Source: Erwinia sp. SLM-02
Lineage (GTDB): Bacteria > Pseudomonadota > Gammaproteobacteria > Enterobacterales > Enterobacteriaceae
Direction: 5' to 3'
Length of the DNA: 64,000 nt
NCBI RefSeq assembly: GCF_037450285.1
Contig: NZ_JAQISN010000001.1
Span: 1,302,001 to 1,366,000 of the forward strand
Made by a program: the position numbers and the translations under genes
Shown: positions 26,147 to 35,320 of the stretch, one piece after another
How the letters are laid out: each line of letters opens with the position of its first letter
How positions within the stretch are numbered: the first letter of the stretch is position 1
The notes under the pieces: generated by a model
Told to the model about the DNA's origin: nothing
The model's input: only the letters and a program-made list of their open reading frames with translations
Database searches by the model: none

Positions 26147-26784
26147 CAGCGGATCTCCATCGTGTCGATCACCTGGCGGGCAATCGCCAGCCGGTCAGCC
26201 TTGCTCAGGCCCAGCAGTTCACGGCGCGGATAACTCGCCATCGCACCGCCATCATTGATGCGGTCACGCAGGCCAAACTGATGCGCGCGGGCAATGCGGG
26301 CCACCACGCCGGAAAACCCGATCTCAGCCCCGTCTGCGGTGGCGCGCGCCTTGAGGAACGTCGCGGAGCGCAGGCGGCGAAACATCGGATCGGTTTTGGT
26401 CGTGTCCCGGCGGGTTTCATTCAGACGGATATCGAGATAGCGCTCAATGTCCTCCCGGTAAAACGAGCGCAGGCCGCCGCGCTCGGTATCAAAGCCGGTC
26501 AGCATGCGCCCGCGACGGCCACGGCTTGCACGCCATGTGCGCAGGTTTCGGGTTTCACCCTGCCAGATAAAGCTGATACCGGCCTGAGAACGCAGCACGC
26601 GGCGGCGGCGCTTCGCGTATCTGGTGCCGTCCGGGTTTTCCTGCTTGCCGATGCGCTGCGACTGGCTGCGGCGTAGCATTGTGCTGATGCCGCGCGCCAT
26701 GCGCAGGCGGCCCGCCGGTGCGATGCCCTGAATAATCGCCGCAAAGACGTTATCGAGCTGGTCAAAACGCGCGTCGTCATTCAT
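26146..26784 (-). CDS. S: Tail completion protein gpS
   Basis: 212 residues, homologous to P2 S (150) and the virion morphogenesis protein family. It is unusually basic (SQRIGKQENPDGTRYAKRRRRVLRSQ). The extra length is in the middle (SFYREDIERYLDIRLNETRRDTTKTD). It contains the typical HQFGLRDRI segment. Confidence 0.9.
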   Translation of the reverse strand: MNDDARFDQLDNVFAAIIQGIAPAGRLRMARGISTMLRRSQSQRIGKQENPDGTRYAKRRRRVLRSQAGISFIWQGETRNLRTWRASRGRRGRMLTGFDTERGGLRSFYREDIERYLDIRLNETRRDTTKTDPMFRRLRSATFLKARATADGAEIGFSGVVARIARAHQFGLRDRINDGGAMASYPRRELLGLSKADRLAIARQVIDTMEIR

Positions 26785-27239
26785 ACCAGCGATCCCCCGT
26801 TATCGGATTCAAAAACGGTTTCCCACTCGCCGCCGCTGATGCGCGGGCGGGACTCTGCCAGATGCTCTGCGGTGGTGATGCCGTTCTCAGCCTTGACCAT
26901 CACGCGCTCCCAGACTGGCACGCGGAAAAGAATGTCCGCAGCCTCATCGCTGATAATGTCGGCATCAAATTCGATCCTGCTGTTGTTATCCGGGTTAAGC
27001 AGCAGGTCAGGCTGCTGCTCCCACACCCACTCCAGCAGCGGTAACATCAGGTCATCGATCGCACCAGGGAAGTCCATCGCAAACGCCTGAATGCTGTAGC
27101 GGTACATAAACGACGGTTCGCCCGTTGCCTGGATCTCAATACCGCCTTTTTCCACCCACACGGTGATAGCGTCAGGGTTGGCTTTGCACCAGGTGTTCCC
27201 GGCAATAAGTGCCTCGCGCAGCAGTTCAGCTTTTTTCAC
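26781..27239 (-). CDS. R: Tail completion protein gpR
   Basis: 152 residues, homologous to P2 R (155). It starts MKKAELLREALIAGNTWCKANPD and has the DLMLPLLEWVWEQQPDLL core. It joins heads and tails with S. It overlaps lysC by 4 bases and S by 4 bases. Confidence 0.93.
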   Translation of the reverse strand: MKKAELLREALIAGNTWCKANPDAITVWVEKGGIEIQATGEPSFMYRYSIQAFAMDFPGAIDDLMLPLLEWVWEQQPDLLLNPDNNSRIEFDADIISDEAADILFRVPVWERVMVKAENGITTAEHLAESRPRISGGEWETVFESDNGGSLV

Positions 27240-27535
27240 TTGATCCCCCGGGCGATGCGCCGCAGTTCCAGTTCACGAATGCCAGCCTTGTCGGCGTTGC
27301 ACGTATCCAGCGCATCCAGCAGCGCATCGGACCACGGTGCCAGTTTCCCGTATGTCATCGGCCTGACCGGTGCCGGTGGCACTTCAGTTTTTGCCGTCAG
27401 GCTTTCGGGCAAAGGCTCCTGAATAATCACCGGCGGCGACTTCTGCTGCGCGCTGGTACAGGCTGTCAGCCACGGCATCAGGCACAGCAACAACAGCGCA
27501 CTGTTCACCTGCCAGTGCAGCATTAATTTTTTCAC
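27236..27535 (-). CDS. lysC: Outer-membrane spanin subunit LysC (Rz1-like)
   Basis: A 99-residue lipoprotein with a signal sequence and lipobox LTAC (Cys at residue 26), then a Pro-rich stretch. It is the o-spanin that works with LysB to fuse inner and outer membranes at lysis. Its start is a GTG at 27535 with GGGGAG upstream. The first half lies inside lysB in another frame, the usual nested arrangement of spanin genes. Confidence 0.88.
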   Translation of the reverse strand: MKKLMLHWQVNSALLLLCLMPWLTACTSAQQKSPPVIIQEPLPESLTAKTEVPPAPVRPMTYGKLAPWSDALLDALDTCNADKAGIRELELRRIARGIK

Positions 27536-27779
27536 GGCGTGACTCCCCTGATGTGTTGCGGTTTTGTCCCAGCGTTTTCAGCCGGGCTTCAACGTCGCTG
27601 ATGTCATTGCGCAGTGCCCGGACTTCTTTCAGCACGTCGCCGGTCTGTTTCAGTTCGCCCTGTGCGGTCAGCAGTGATGCCTCGGCCAGGTTGCGTTGAT
27701 GGCGCTCCCATGCGATACCGCCCACGGCGGCAGCCAGCAGGGTCAACAGCACCACGGCCAGCAGCGGCAACGTTTTCAC
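27384..27779 (-). CDS. lysB: Inner-membrane spanin subunit LysB (Rz-like)
   Basis: 131 residues with one N-terminal membrane helix (LPLLAVVLLTLLAAAVGGIAW) and a periplasmic coiled coil (EASLLTAQGELKQTGDVLKEVRALRNDISDVEARLKTL). The start used is GTG at 27779, which overlaps the endolysin stop (GTGA) and has GGCAGG upstream; another GTG lies 12 codons earlier. Confidence 0.87.
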   Translation of the reverse strand: MKTLPLLAVVLLTLLAAAVGGIAWERHQRNLAEASLLTAQGELKQTGDVLKEVRALRNDISDVEARLKTLGQNRNTSGESRREKINAALAGEQCAVVAVPDAVADSLYQRAAEVAAGDYSGAFARKPDGKN

Positions 27780-28327
27780 CCTGCCACCTTCAACGCAGGA
27801 TCTGACAGGCACCACTGGCTAAACTCGGCACGGCGCTTGACCAGTCCCGGCATTTTTTTCCCGGCGGCGTTCACAAAGTCCGGCAGGCGTTCGCAGACGC
27901 CGCGCCAGTCACCGGCCTGTGCGTTGCGCCACAGCGTGGTGCGGACTTTTTTACTCTGCCTGTTCGTGTACCAGGCAAGCCCCGTGCAGCCGACGTTAAA
28001 CGCGCCATCAGTCATGCTGTCAAATACACGCGGTGGTGCAGCTGCGCCGTTAAATTCGCGGTTCACACACTTTTCGGCGCGCATCACATCGTTAACCCAG
28101 CGTTCGGCAATCTCCGCTTCGCTGTGTATCCGGTCCTGCACCTTGCCAGTCGAACCGATCCCCACGGTCAGCTCGCCCGCCGGGCAGTAATACGGGGTTT
28201 TGCGGCAGTCTTCATACTTCGCCATCATCTGCTGCGCTTCCGGGCTGGTGCGCAGTGTCTGCGGCCAGAGCGTGGCGGCCAGTGAAATGATCACGGCGGT
28301 AGAGCAGGCGATAATGCGTTTTTTCAT
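27776..28327 (-). CDS. SAR endolysin (P1 Lyz-like lysozyme)
   Basis: A 183-residue glycoside hydrolase 24 lysozyme. Residues 5-21 form a weakly hydrophobic signal-anchor that can leave the membrane. Active-site spacing E39-x8-C48-x5-T54 and Cys at 8, 41 and 48 reproduce the layout of phage P1 Lyz (13, 44, 51), in which a disulphide blocks the enzyme until release. This differs from P2 K, which has no such signal. It lies directly after the holin gene. Confidence 0.88.
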   Translation of the reverse strand: MKKRIIACSTAVIISLAATLWPQTLRTSPEAQQMMAKYEDCRKTPYYCPAGELTVGIGSTGKVQDRIHSEAEIAERWVNDVMRAEKCVNREFNGAAAPPRVFDSMTDGAFNVGCTGLAWYTNRQSKKVRTTLWRNAQAGDWRGVCERLPDFVNAAGKKMPGLVKRRAEFSQWCLSDPALKVAG

Positions 28328-28605
28328 CGTGGCGTCTTCCTGATATCGGCTATCAAGTCTTTAACGTCTCTGCGGTGTTCGTTGTCGTCACGAATGGCAA
28401 CGATCAGCTGGCCCAGCAGTGCATTATTCGTCTCCTGACTGCGCGCCATCCGGCGGCGGTGCAGTTCGCCCATCACAGCAGCGGCGACACCAATCACCAC
28501 ACCGATTGCCGCCAGCCAGTCCCGCTGCGTCATCATGCCGATGCTCGTAAGCAGGGTTAGCCAGGAGTAAGTCAGCCAGTTCCAGATACGGTTAATCAGC
28601 TCCAT
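28324..28605 (-). CDS. Holin
   Basis: 93 residues with two hydrophobic segments (about 8-24 and 30-46) and a charged C-terminus (RRRMARSQETNN...RRDVKDLIADIRKTPR). Size, topology and position directly before a SAR endolysin indicate a pinholin or small-hole holin. The sequence is not close to P2 Y. Confidence 0.78.
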   Translation of the reverse strand: MELINRIWNWLTYSWLTLLTSIGMMTQRDWLAAIGVVIGVAAAVMGELHRRRMARSQETNNALLGQLIVAIRDDNEHRRDVKDLIADIRKTPR

Positions 28606-28796
28606 AGCTGCACCGTGTCCTTAACCGCCGGTGCGGTGATTTCCGGCATTTCAACCAGCTGGCCTGCGGTCAGGAAAAGCTGACCTGACAGCGCCTTGTT
28701 GGCCGCCAGCACCAGTTCGGTCACGCCCTGCGTGGTGCCGTAATGCCGCTGACACAGCAGGTCCACCGTGTCGCCCTGAAGCGCCTGCACTTTCAT
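28596..28796 (-). CDS. X: Tail protein gpX
   Basis: 66 residues, P2 X family (67). It is a LysM-like tail protein (VQALQGDTVDLLCQRHYG, then GQLFLTAGQLVEMPEI). It follows L with a one-base overlap and overlaps the holin start. Confidence 0.93.
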   Translation of the reverse strand: MKVQALQGDTVDLLCQRHYGTTQGVTELVLAANKALSGQLFLTAGQLVEMPEITAPAVKDTVQLWS

Positions 28797-29293
28797 CAGA
28801 ACGCCTCCGCAGAGTTACGCACGGTGCCGATAATGTCGGTAATCGCCCAGCGTGCATCGCGCCACATATCATCAGCCTGGGAGGACAGGGAGACCGCACG
28901 CTTTTCCCCGGCGCTGCCGGTGGTATCCACATCACGAAACGTCCCGAGTATGTGAGCGCGGGCGATACTGGATACCGCACGGCGGAAGCGGTGAACCTTC
29001 ACGCTCTCGCCGTCAATCGCCGTGGCTGGCACATCAGCAAGCCGGGCATAACCCGCAGCGAGCTGCACAGCCTGCCACTCTGCCAGCTGGTCAAGGGTGT
29101 GGGCCATCCCCTCGATCACTGCTGCTTTCAGCCGGGTGGTGGTAACCGCGCCGTTGATGCGCATTTCTTTACGGATATCACTTAAAACGATCTCCGGCCA
29201 GAACGCACCGGCGGTGACTTTCTCCCCGCCGTCGTCCGTGTCCGGCACATCCTCAGAAGAGGGGGTTACTGTGCGACCGGCAACAAGGCTCAT
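28796..29293 (-). CDS. L: Head completion protein gpL
   Basis: 165 residues, homologous to P2 L (169). Typical segments are FWPEIVLSDIRKEMRINGAVTTTRLKAAV and QADDMWRDARWAITDIIG. The ATG at 29293 has AGGAG upstream. A 100-base gap separates it from M. Confidence 0.94.
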   Translation of the reverse strand: MSLVAGRTVTPSSEDVPDTDDGGEKVTAGAFWPEIVLSDIRKEMRINGAVTTTRLKAAVIEGMAHTLDQLAEWQAVQLAAGYARLADVPATAIDGESVKVHRFRRAVSSIARAHILGTFRDVDTTGSAGEKRAVSLSSQADDMWRDARWAITDIIGTVRNSAEAF

Positions 29294-29394
29294 AACATCT
29301 CCTGAAAAGGTTGGCGGTGAGCGGACGGAGAAAAGCACACGCATTGCGTTGCAGATCTCCGCCCGCGCCGCCAGCGCACGGGGCGCAATTCGGT

Positions 29395-30219
29395 TTACTG
29401 TTCTTTGGTGACGGATACCGCTTTTTTGGCTGCGGGCTTACGTGCGGTGGCCTTGCGTGTCGCAGGCTTGCGCGCTGTTTTTGCCGCCGGTTTTGTGGCC
29501 ACCACTGCTGGATCTGACGATGCTGCAGCGTTACTTTCTGGCGCACCTTCTGCTGCCTTCTTCACCACGCGGGCCAGCCGGTCAATTTCTTTCTTAACCC
29601 CGGCTCCGGCATCGAGCGTCATCGCCAGTCTCAGCAGCTCCAGTGCGGTTGCCTGCTCTTCGGCAGTGCCGTTACGCAGCGCGAACGCGCGCAGCTTATG
29701 CAGTTTGGCCCGCACGATGTCAGGCATGTCCTGACTGGCGGTTATCTCCATCACTTCATCGAGCAACGTCAGATATGACGTGACATCGGTGCTTTCGTTG
29801 GCCTTGACCTGAACCAGAATCGGGTCACAGATTTCATCAACCAGCACCGTCGCCGCTGTACGGTTAAAGCGGTCAGGCATAGCCAGGCCGTGCGTGACGA
29901 CATAGCGCCCGATGCGCACTGCCAGCGCCAAATCACCGGCGTCAATCGACCACACCATCAGGGTGACGATCACTTCATCCTGGCGACCGCTGTTACCTTC
30001 CAGCGTTCCCTCGATCCAGCCCTCGTAATGTGGCAGCAGGGTGCGCTTCAGTTCGGCTTTCGCCTGGTCAGACTGCACTCGCTTTAATGCACTCTGATCC
30101 ATACGCAGCCGGTGCATGATTTGTTCGTGCGCGGTGCGCACGGTTTCTGGCTGCGCATCCGTTCTGCCGTGGCGTTCAGCCATGACTTTTTGAAAATGTT
30201 TCTGTGCCGGTGTCAGCAT
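29395..30219 (-). CDS. M: Terminase small subunit gpM with basic tail
   Basis: 274 residues, homologous to P2 M (247), which recognises cos and directs packaging with gpP. The body (1-225) is standard: LTPAQKHFQKVMAERHG, VIVTLMVWSIDAGDLALAVRIGRYVV. Residues 231-274 are an added tail rich in Lys, Ala, Thr and Pro (KPAAKTARKPATRKATARKP) like a histone H1 or AlgP tail, likely to bind DNA non-specifically. The ATG at 30219 matches the family start. Confidence 0.92.
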   Translation of the reverse strand: MLTPAQKHFQKVMAERHGRTDAQPETVRTAHEQIMHRLRMDQSALKRVQSDQAKAELKRTLLPHYEGWIEGTLEGNSGRQDEVIVTLMVWSIDAGDLALAVRIGRYVVTHGLAMPDRFNRTAATVLVDEICDPILVQVKANESTDVTSYLTLLDEVMEITASQDMPDIVRAKLHKLRAFALRNGTAEEQATALELLRLAMTLDAGAGVKKEIDRLARVVKKAAEGAPESNAAASSDPAVVATKPAAKTARKPATRKATARKPAAKKAVSVTKEQ

Positions 30220-30265
30220 TGTCCTGCTCCCGAATAACGGCGGGCCGCAGCCCGCCTGATACGAA

Positions 30266-31309
30266 TCAGCCGCCCGCTGCCTCGGCAAAGGTGATGCCGT
30301 CAATAAACGCCACGTTGCCGTAATCTTCGATCACGAAGTCATCGTTCGATGACTGGTATGTTGCGATACGGTTGTAGTGCGGCTCTTCGATAATCGACCG
30401 GCGCAGACCACCGCGCTGGTAGTAAACCGACAGGTTTTTGAATGGCGTGATCAGAACACCATTTACCGGGAAATAAGGCGCGATAAACGTCGGCATATTG
30501 CCCACGCGCTCCTGTGCGACGATCAGCTGACCGGCCAGCATTTCGCTATTCGGGTTAGTCTGACTCATGGCGTTAATGGCCGGGAAGTTGGTGGTTGTCA
30601 GCAGATCACCTGCCAGAATTACCACGTTGTCCGGGTTGCGCTTGTGCCATTCATCCATCAGGCTGTTTTTGGCGTCGTAGACTGCCGCAGTCAGATTTCC
30701 ATAGGTGCCTTTAGCAATGACTTTGTTATCTTCATCACGTGAGGTGACGGTGACGTCTGAAATAACGCGGTGCGGCGCTTCGGTGCGGATTTTTTGCAGC
30801 CAGCCAATACCGCAGTCCTGCAATAGCGGATTTTCAGCGCGGTTGGATGGGTCGCTGTACTTAATGCCGTTAAAGCCAATCATGATGCGGTCCAGTGACA
30901 TCTGCCGCGCCATAGCGGTACTGATCATCGGCTGGAAGTTCGGCTGATGCGCCCAGGTGTCCATCTGCTCGTAGCTGATCCCATAGTCGTAATTCACTTT
31001 ACGGCACATGTAATCGTAAGGTTCCATCGCAGCATTGCTACCCGGATTGCGTCGGGTGGTTGAACTGTTATTGACGCCAGCAAGCGGGCCTTTGCTGCCG
31101 ATTAGCACCTTCTGTCCGATCTGCTGGGTGACACCAAAAACATTGATTTTGCTCAGCAGGCTGTCACTTTCCTGTGCCGCCGCTTCCAGACGCTGCTGCA
31201 CCGCCGGATCAACAGCAAATTTGGCCGCGACAGCCGATGGCGATACACGGTTAAGCTGCGCCTGCCGGGCGACATACTGCTCAAACAATTGACGGGTAGT
31301 GTTTTCCAT
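30266..31309 (-). CDS. N: Major capsid protein gpN
   Basis: 347 residues, homologous to P2 N (357), HK97 fold. The N-terminal part (ENTTRQLFEQYVARQAQLNRV) is the segment removed by gpO during maturation. Conserved core: YDYMCRKVNYDYGISYEQMDTWAHQPNF and RRSIIEEPHYNRIATYQSSNDDFVIEDYG. Confidence 0.97.
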   Translation of the reverse strand: MENTTRQLFEQYVARQAQLNRVSPSAVAAKFAVDPAVQQRLEAAAQESDSLLSKINVFGVTQQIGQKVLIGSKGPLAGVNNSSTTRRNPGSNAAMEPYDYMCRKVNYDYGISYEQMDTWAHQPNFQPMISTAMARQMSLDRIMIGFNGIKYSDPSNRAENPLLQDCGIGWLQKIRTEAPHRVISDVTVTSRDEDNKVIAKGTYGNLTAAVYDAKNSLMDEWHKRNPDNVVILAGDLLTTTNFPAINAMSQTNPNSEMLAGQLIVAQERVGNMPTFIAPYFPVNGVLITPFKNLSVYYQRGGLRRSIIEEPHYNRIATYQSSNDDFVIEDYGNVAFIDGITFAEAAGG

Positions 31310-31332
31310 TCTCGTTACTCTCGTTGTGAATA

Positions 31333-32166
31333 TCAGTAGTCAGCCAGCTGTGCGTTGCCGCCACCGCTGGCCGGAGGACGCTGGCTGAAGTTGCCCGGCG
31401 CGCTTTCCAGTTGCTGACGCAGTGCGGACAGGTCGCTGGTCAGTTTCTGGATTTCAGCCTTGTCTGCCGCGCGTTCCTGCTCAGCGGCACTGAACTGGTC
31501 GCCGATATCCGCCTGGGCCTGCGCAATCACTTCAATGGTCTGATGCACCTGGCTGAAACGCTGGTCATCCGTTTTTTGCCCTTTCCCCAGAATGCTCATG
31601 ACACGGGAAAACCACGCCTGACCGTTATCACTGCGCCCCTGATTTTCCTGCACGATTTCCGCATCGAAAGCCGGTGTGAAAAGGGTTGGCTCTGCCGTGG
31701 CTGACGAGAAACGCAGGACTTCAGTGCGTTTTTCAGAAGTAAATTTCAGCCGGTCAGTGCCCAGACTTGCCGGGGTATCTGTCATCGCCAGACCGACCAG
31801 GTAAGGGCCGTTGGTGAGTGCGAAATTCGGATGGATCTCGACGCTGGAATAAATCTTTTTCCCTTCATCGGTCATCGTTTTCATGCGTGCGGTCGGTTCG
31901 ATCTCCGCAAACAACGCCACTTCACCGGCCAGTGCGCCCTCGGAGATATCCTCCACGGACAGCGCCACCACATCCCCCATCGCACAGAACGTGCTGTCAG
32001 GGATCGGTGAGAGGTAGTGCTCAATATTGACGCGCGCACCGTAGACCGTCGGGTTATACGCTGCGGCCATCTGGCGCAGCTGATCGGGCGTTGTTTTGCG
32101 TCCGTCAATCGTTGCGCCGCTGGTCATCACCTTAAATTTCTTACGGGTGTTCTGGGCCATGTTCAT
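31333..32166 (-). CDS. O: Capsid scaffold and protease gpO
   Basis: 277 residues, homologous to P2 O (284). The N-terminal serine protease has a His near residue 50 (VNIEHYL), Asp near 21 and Ser near 107 (KIYSSVEIHPNF), matching the P2 triad. The C-terminal coiled coil (QADIGDQFSAAEQERAADKAEIQKLTSDLSALRQQL) is the scaffold. It is the first gene of the minus-strand late operon, divergent from P. Confidence 0.95.
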   Translation of the reverse strand: MNMAQNTRKKFKVMTSGATIDGRKTTPDQLRQMAAAYNPTVYGARVNIEHYLSPIPDSTFCAMGDVVALSVEDISEGALAGEVALFAEIEPTARMKTMTDEGKKIYSSVEIHPNFALTNGPYLVGLAMTDTPASLGTDRLKFTSEKRTEVLRFSSATAEPTLFTPAFDAEIVQENQGRSDNGQAWFSRVMSILGKGQKTDDQRFSQVHQTIEVIAQAQADIGDQFSAAEQERAADKAEIQKLTSDLSALRQQLESAPGNFSQRPPASGGGNAQLADY

Positions 32167-32232
32167 TTGCTCGCTTTGTTGAGTTCGCAGTGATGATGGC
32201 AGGGGCCAGCCCGCCCGCGCTATGCGTTGTTG

Positions 32233-32252
32233 TTGTCGGCGAACGGTGAGAA
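32233..32252. promoter_or_regulatory. Ogr-like box between P and O
   Basis: TTGT (32233-32236), 12 bases, AGAA (32249-32252): one base off TTGT-N12-ACAA. It shares TTGTTGTCGGCG with the box before FI. It lies in the 151-base gap between the divergent P and O, where P2 has two late promoters. Confidence 0.5.
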
Positions 32253-32317
32253 CAGGCAGGGCGCGAAAGCATTCGCGCGCGCGGGTTAATCTCCCCGGCA
32301 GGAAGCGAGGAGGCTAA

Positions 32318-34042
32318 ATGGCGGTTGAAGAAGCATTCATCATGCAGCGTGCGCGGCAGCTGTACTGGCAGGGTTATCCGCCTGCGGAAATCTCGCGCCT
32401 GATGGGTATCAATGCGAACACGATTTACTCATGGAAAAAGCGTGATGAATGGGACACCACCCCCCCGATCCAGCGGGTCACGACGTCGATTGATGCCCGG
32501 TTAATTCAGCTGACCGGTAAGGACAAAAAGAGCGGCGGGGATTTCAAGGAAATTGACCTGCTGACGCGTCAGCTGAAGAAGCTGGATAACGGCACGGCGG
32601 TGACTCAGCCGAAAAAGAAGGTGCGTAAAAAGCAGAACTTTTTCTCTGAAAGCCAGATCGCGGCACTTCGCGCAAACATCCTTGATTCGCTGCACTGGCA
32701 TCAGAAGGGCTGGTATGAAAACCATCATCACCGCAACCGGGCGATCCTGAAAAGCCGTCAGGTCGGTGCAACGTGGTATTTCGCCCGCGAGGCGCTGCTG
32801 CGGGCGCTGACCGGCGACGTGAAGTACAAGCACCAGCTGAATCAGATTTTCCTGTCTGCCAGCCGTCGCCAGGCCTATCAGTTCCGCAGTTTTATCCGCT
32901 CAGCAGCTGAAGAGGTGGACGTTGAGCTGAAGGGCGGTGACATGATCCAGCTTGCGAACGGGGCGGAGCTGCATTTCCTCGGCACGTCGGCCGCAACGGC
33001 GCAGTCATACACCGGCAACCTGTATTTTGATGAATTTTTCTGGGTCGGGCAGTTTGCCAACCTGAAAAAAGTGGCCGGTGCAATGGCAACCCTGAAGGGG
33101 CTGACACGCACCTATTTCTCCACGCCATCAGCGGAAAGTCATGAGGCTTATCCGTTCTGGTCTGGTGAAGCATTTAACAAAGGGCGCAGCAGCAAAGGCC
33201 GTATTGAGTTCGACACGACATGGAAGACGCTGAACAGCGGACTGATGTGCCCGGACAAAATCTGGCGACAGATAGTCACCCTGCAGGATGCCATCGATCA
33301 CGGGTGGGACCTGACTGACCTGGAAGAAATCCAGCAGGAGAACAGCCCGGAAGAGTATGAAAATCTCTATAACTGCGTCTTCATCAAGAACGGTGAAACG
33401 GCATTTGATTACAACCAGCTGCTGACCTGCGGTGCGGACGGTTTTGACGAGTGGCAGGACTGGAAACCTTATGCCGTGCGCCCGATGGCAGACCGCCCGG
33501 TATGGATTGGCTATGACCCCAACGGGGCCAGCGGTAAGGGTGACAGCGGGGCGATATCGATCAATGCCGTGCCAGTGGTGCCCGGCGGTAAGTTCCGCAC
33601 AATCGAGACACACAAAATACGCGGTATGGAGTTTGAAGCACAGGCCGCGCTGATCATCAGCATGCTGTCACGCTACAACGTTCACCACATCGGCATTGAC
33701 GGTACCGGCATCGGTGAGGCGGTTTATCAGCTGGTTAAGAAGAAGTTTCCTGCGGCAGTTTGCTACCAGTTTTCACCGGCCAGTAAACGGATGCTGGTAC
33801 TGAAGATGCTGCAACTTATCCGCGCTGGTCGCTGGGAATATGACCGTGGAGAGTATGACCTGATCACTGCATTCAGCGCGGTGCGCAAGGTTGTTACACC
33901 AGGCGGCATCATCACGTATGACACAGACCGTGCGCGCGGCGTCAGTCACGGCGATCTGGCGTGGGCAACCATGCTGGCAACCATCAACGAACCTCTGGGC
34001 CAAGATGCCAGCGGCGGCGGCATGACCGTAATGGAGTATTAA
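32318..34042 (+). CDS. P: Terminase large subunit gpP
   Basis: 574 residues, homologous to P2 P (590): packaging ATPase and cos endonuclease. It has an N-terminal helix-turn-helix (IMQRARQLYWQGYPPAEISRLMGINANTIYSWKKRDEW), Walker A-like KSRQVGAT (145-152), Walker B LYFDEFFW (235-242) and a C-terminal nuclease with acidic residues in WIGYDPNGASGKGD and HHIGIDGTGIG. GAGGAGG gives a strong ribosome site. Confidence 0.96.
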   Translation: MAVEEAFIMQRARQLYWQGYPPAEISRLMGINANTIYSWKKRDEWDTTPPIQRVTTSIDARLIQLTGKDKKSGGDFKEIDLLTRQLKKLDNGTAVTQPKKKVRKKQNFFSESQIAALRANILDSLHWHQKGWYENHHHRNRAILKSRQVGATWYFAREALLRALTGDVKYKHQLNQIFLSASRRQAYQFRSFIRSAAEEVDVELKGGDMIQLANGAELHFLGTSAATAQSYTGNLYFDEFFWVGQFANLKKVAGAMATLKGLTRTYFSTPSAESHEAYPFWSGEAFNKGRSSKGRIEFDTTWKTLNSGLMCPDKIWRQIVTLQDAIDHGWDLTDLEEIQQENSPEEYENLYNCVFIKNGETAFDYNQLLTCGADGFDEWQDWKPYAVRPMADRPVWIGYDPNGASGKGDSGAISINAVPVVPGGKFRTIETHKIRGMEFEAQAALIISMLSRYNVHHIGIDGTGIGEAVYQLVKKKFPAAVCYQFSPASKRMLVLKMLQLIRAGRWEYDRGEYDLITAFSAVRKVVTPGGIITYDTDRARGVSHGDLAWATMLATINEPLGQDASGGGMTVMEY

Positions 34043-35094
34043 TGAGCAAACGAACCCCAGCGCGCGTCCGCGCCCGGACCTCCGAGCGTGAAGATCTGGC
34101 GGCAGCGCTGAAGACCGCGCCCGGCCTCAGTATGTTTACCTTTGACGGGCCCTGGCCGGTAGCCAGTGCCCATGACCTGCTTGATAACATGTACTGCGCC
34201 AATAATGGCCGGTACTACGAAACGCCGGTGAGCTGGTACGGGCTGGCCCGCCAGTTCGGTCACGCGAGCTGGCACCAGTCGGCGATCATCTTTAAACGCA
34301 ACGTGCTGGCAGGCTGCTTTATCCCGCACAAACTTTTATCCCGTCAGGCGTTCTCTGCGTTTGCTATGGACTGGTTTGTATTCGGTAACGCATATCTGGA
34401 GATGAGAAAGAACCGGATCGGCGGCTCCTTTGGATTTAAAAACTCGCTGGCCAAGTACACACGGCGCGGATCTGATTTGGATACGTACTGGTTTACGCAG
34501 GCGGGCATTGACGATCACCAGTTTGAAACCGGTTCGGTGTGCCACGTCATCAATCCTGACATCCATCAGGAGATATACGGCATGCCGGAGTATTTTGCCG
34601 GTCTGCTGTCAGCCAGCCTGGCGCATTCAGCGGATAAGTTCCGCAAGCTGTATTACGACAACGGATCACACGCAGGCTGCATCGTTTACGTTAACAGCGC
34701 GATGGCTGACAAAGAAAGTATCGACCAGCTCAAACAGACTCTGACCGATACGCGGCGGGGTGGGGCATTTAAAAATATCCTGCTGCATGCGCCTGAAGGC
34801 GGTAAGGACTCGGTGCAGATCCTGCCGTTCAGCCAGATATCGGCGAAAGATGAATTTGCTAACGTGAAATCATCAACCCGCGATGACATTCTGGCGGCCC
34901 ACCGCGTGCCGCCGCAGCTGATGGGGGCGATCCCGGAGGGTAACGGATCGTTCGGGGATGTAGAAAAAGCGGCCCGCGTGTTTGCCATTAACGAACTGAC
35001 GCCGGTGATGGAAGCCATGAAGCACGTTAACGACTGGCTCGGTGAAGAGGTGATCCGCTTCAGCCCTTACGCATTACTGACCCCAGCGAATTAA
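34042..35094 (+). CDS. Q: Portal protein gpQ
   Basis: 350 residues, homologous to P2 Q (344). Hallmarks are YYETPVSWYGLARQFGHASWHQSAI, VCHVINPDIHQEIYGMPEY and HRVPPQLMGAIPEGNGSFGDVEKAARVF. The start ATG at 34042 overlaps the P stop (TAATG). The cos site follows about 230 bases downstream, as in P2. Confidence 0.96.
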   Translation: MSKRTPARVRARTSEREDLAAALKTAPGLSMFTFDGPWPVASAHDLLDNMYCANNGRYYETPVSWYGLARQFGHASWHQSAIIFKRNVLAGCFIPHKLLSRQAFSAFAMDWFVFGNAYLEMRKNRIGGSFGFKNSLAKYTRRGSDLDTYWFTQAGIDDHQFETGSVCHVINPDIHQEIYGMPEYFAGLLSASLAHSADKFRKLYYDNGSHAGCIVYVNSAMADKESIDQLKQTLTDTRRGGAFKNILLHAPEGGKDSVQILPFSQISAKDEFANVKSSTRDDILAAHRVPPQLMGAIPEGNGSFGDVEKAARVFAINELTPVMEAMKHVNDWLGEEVIRFSPYALLTPAN

Positions 35095-35320
35095 CATTCT
35101 GGTACCGCACCGTCATTCCCGGCGGTGTGGTATCGCTGCAGCATTGTCATTTCTGTCCATGACAAACACCTGAACCACAATACAACCACCCACATAAACG
35201 CAGCCAGCGCCACGCTGGCGCGATATCCCGTTTCCGGTACCCCAAATGCGTATTTCCTGTATGCGTTCGGCACGTTTTTGCTGGCTAAGCCTGACCCCCT
35301 GTGCCACCCCAAAGCGCGGG

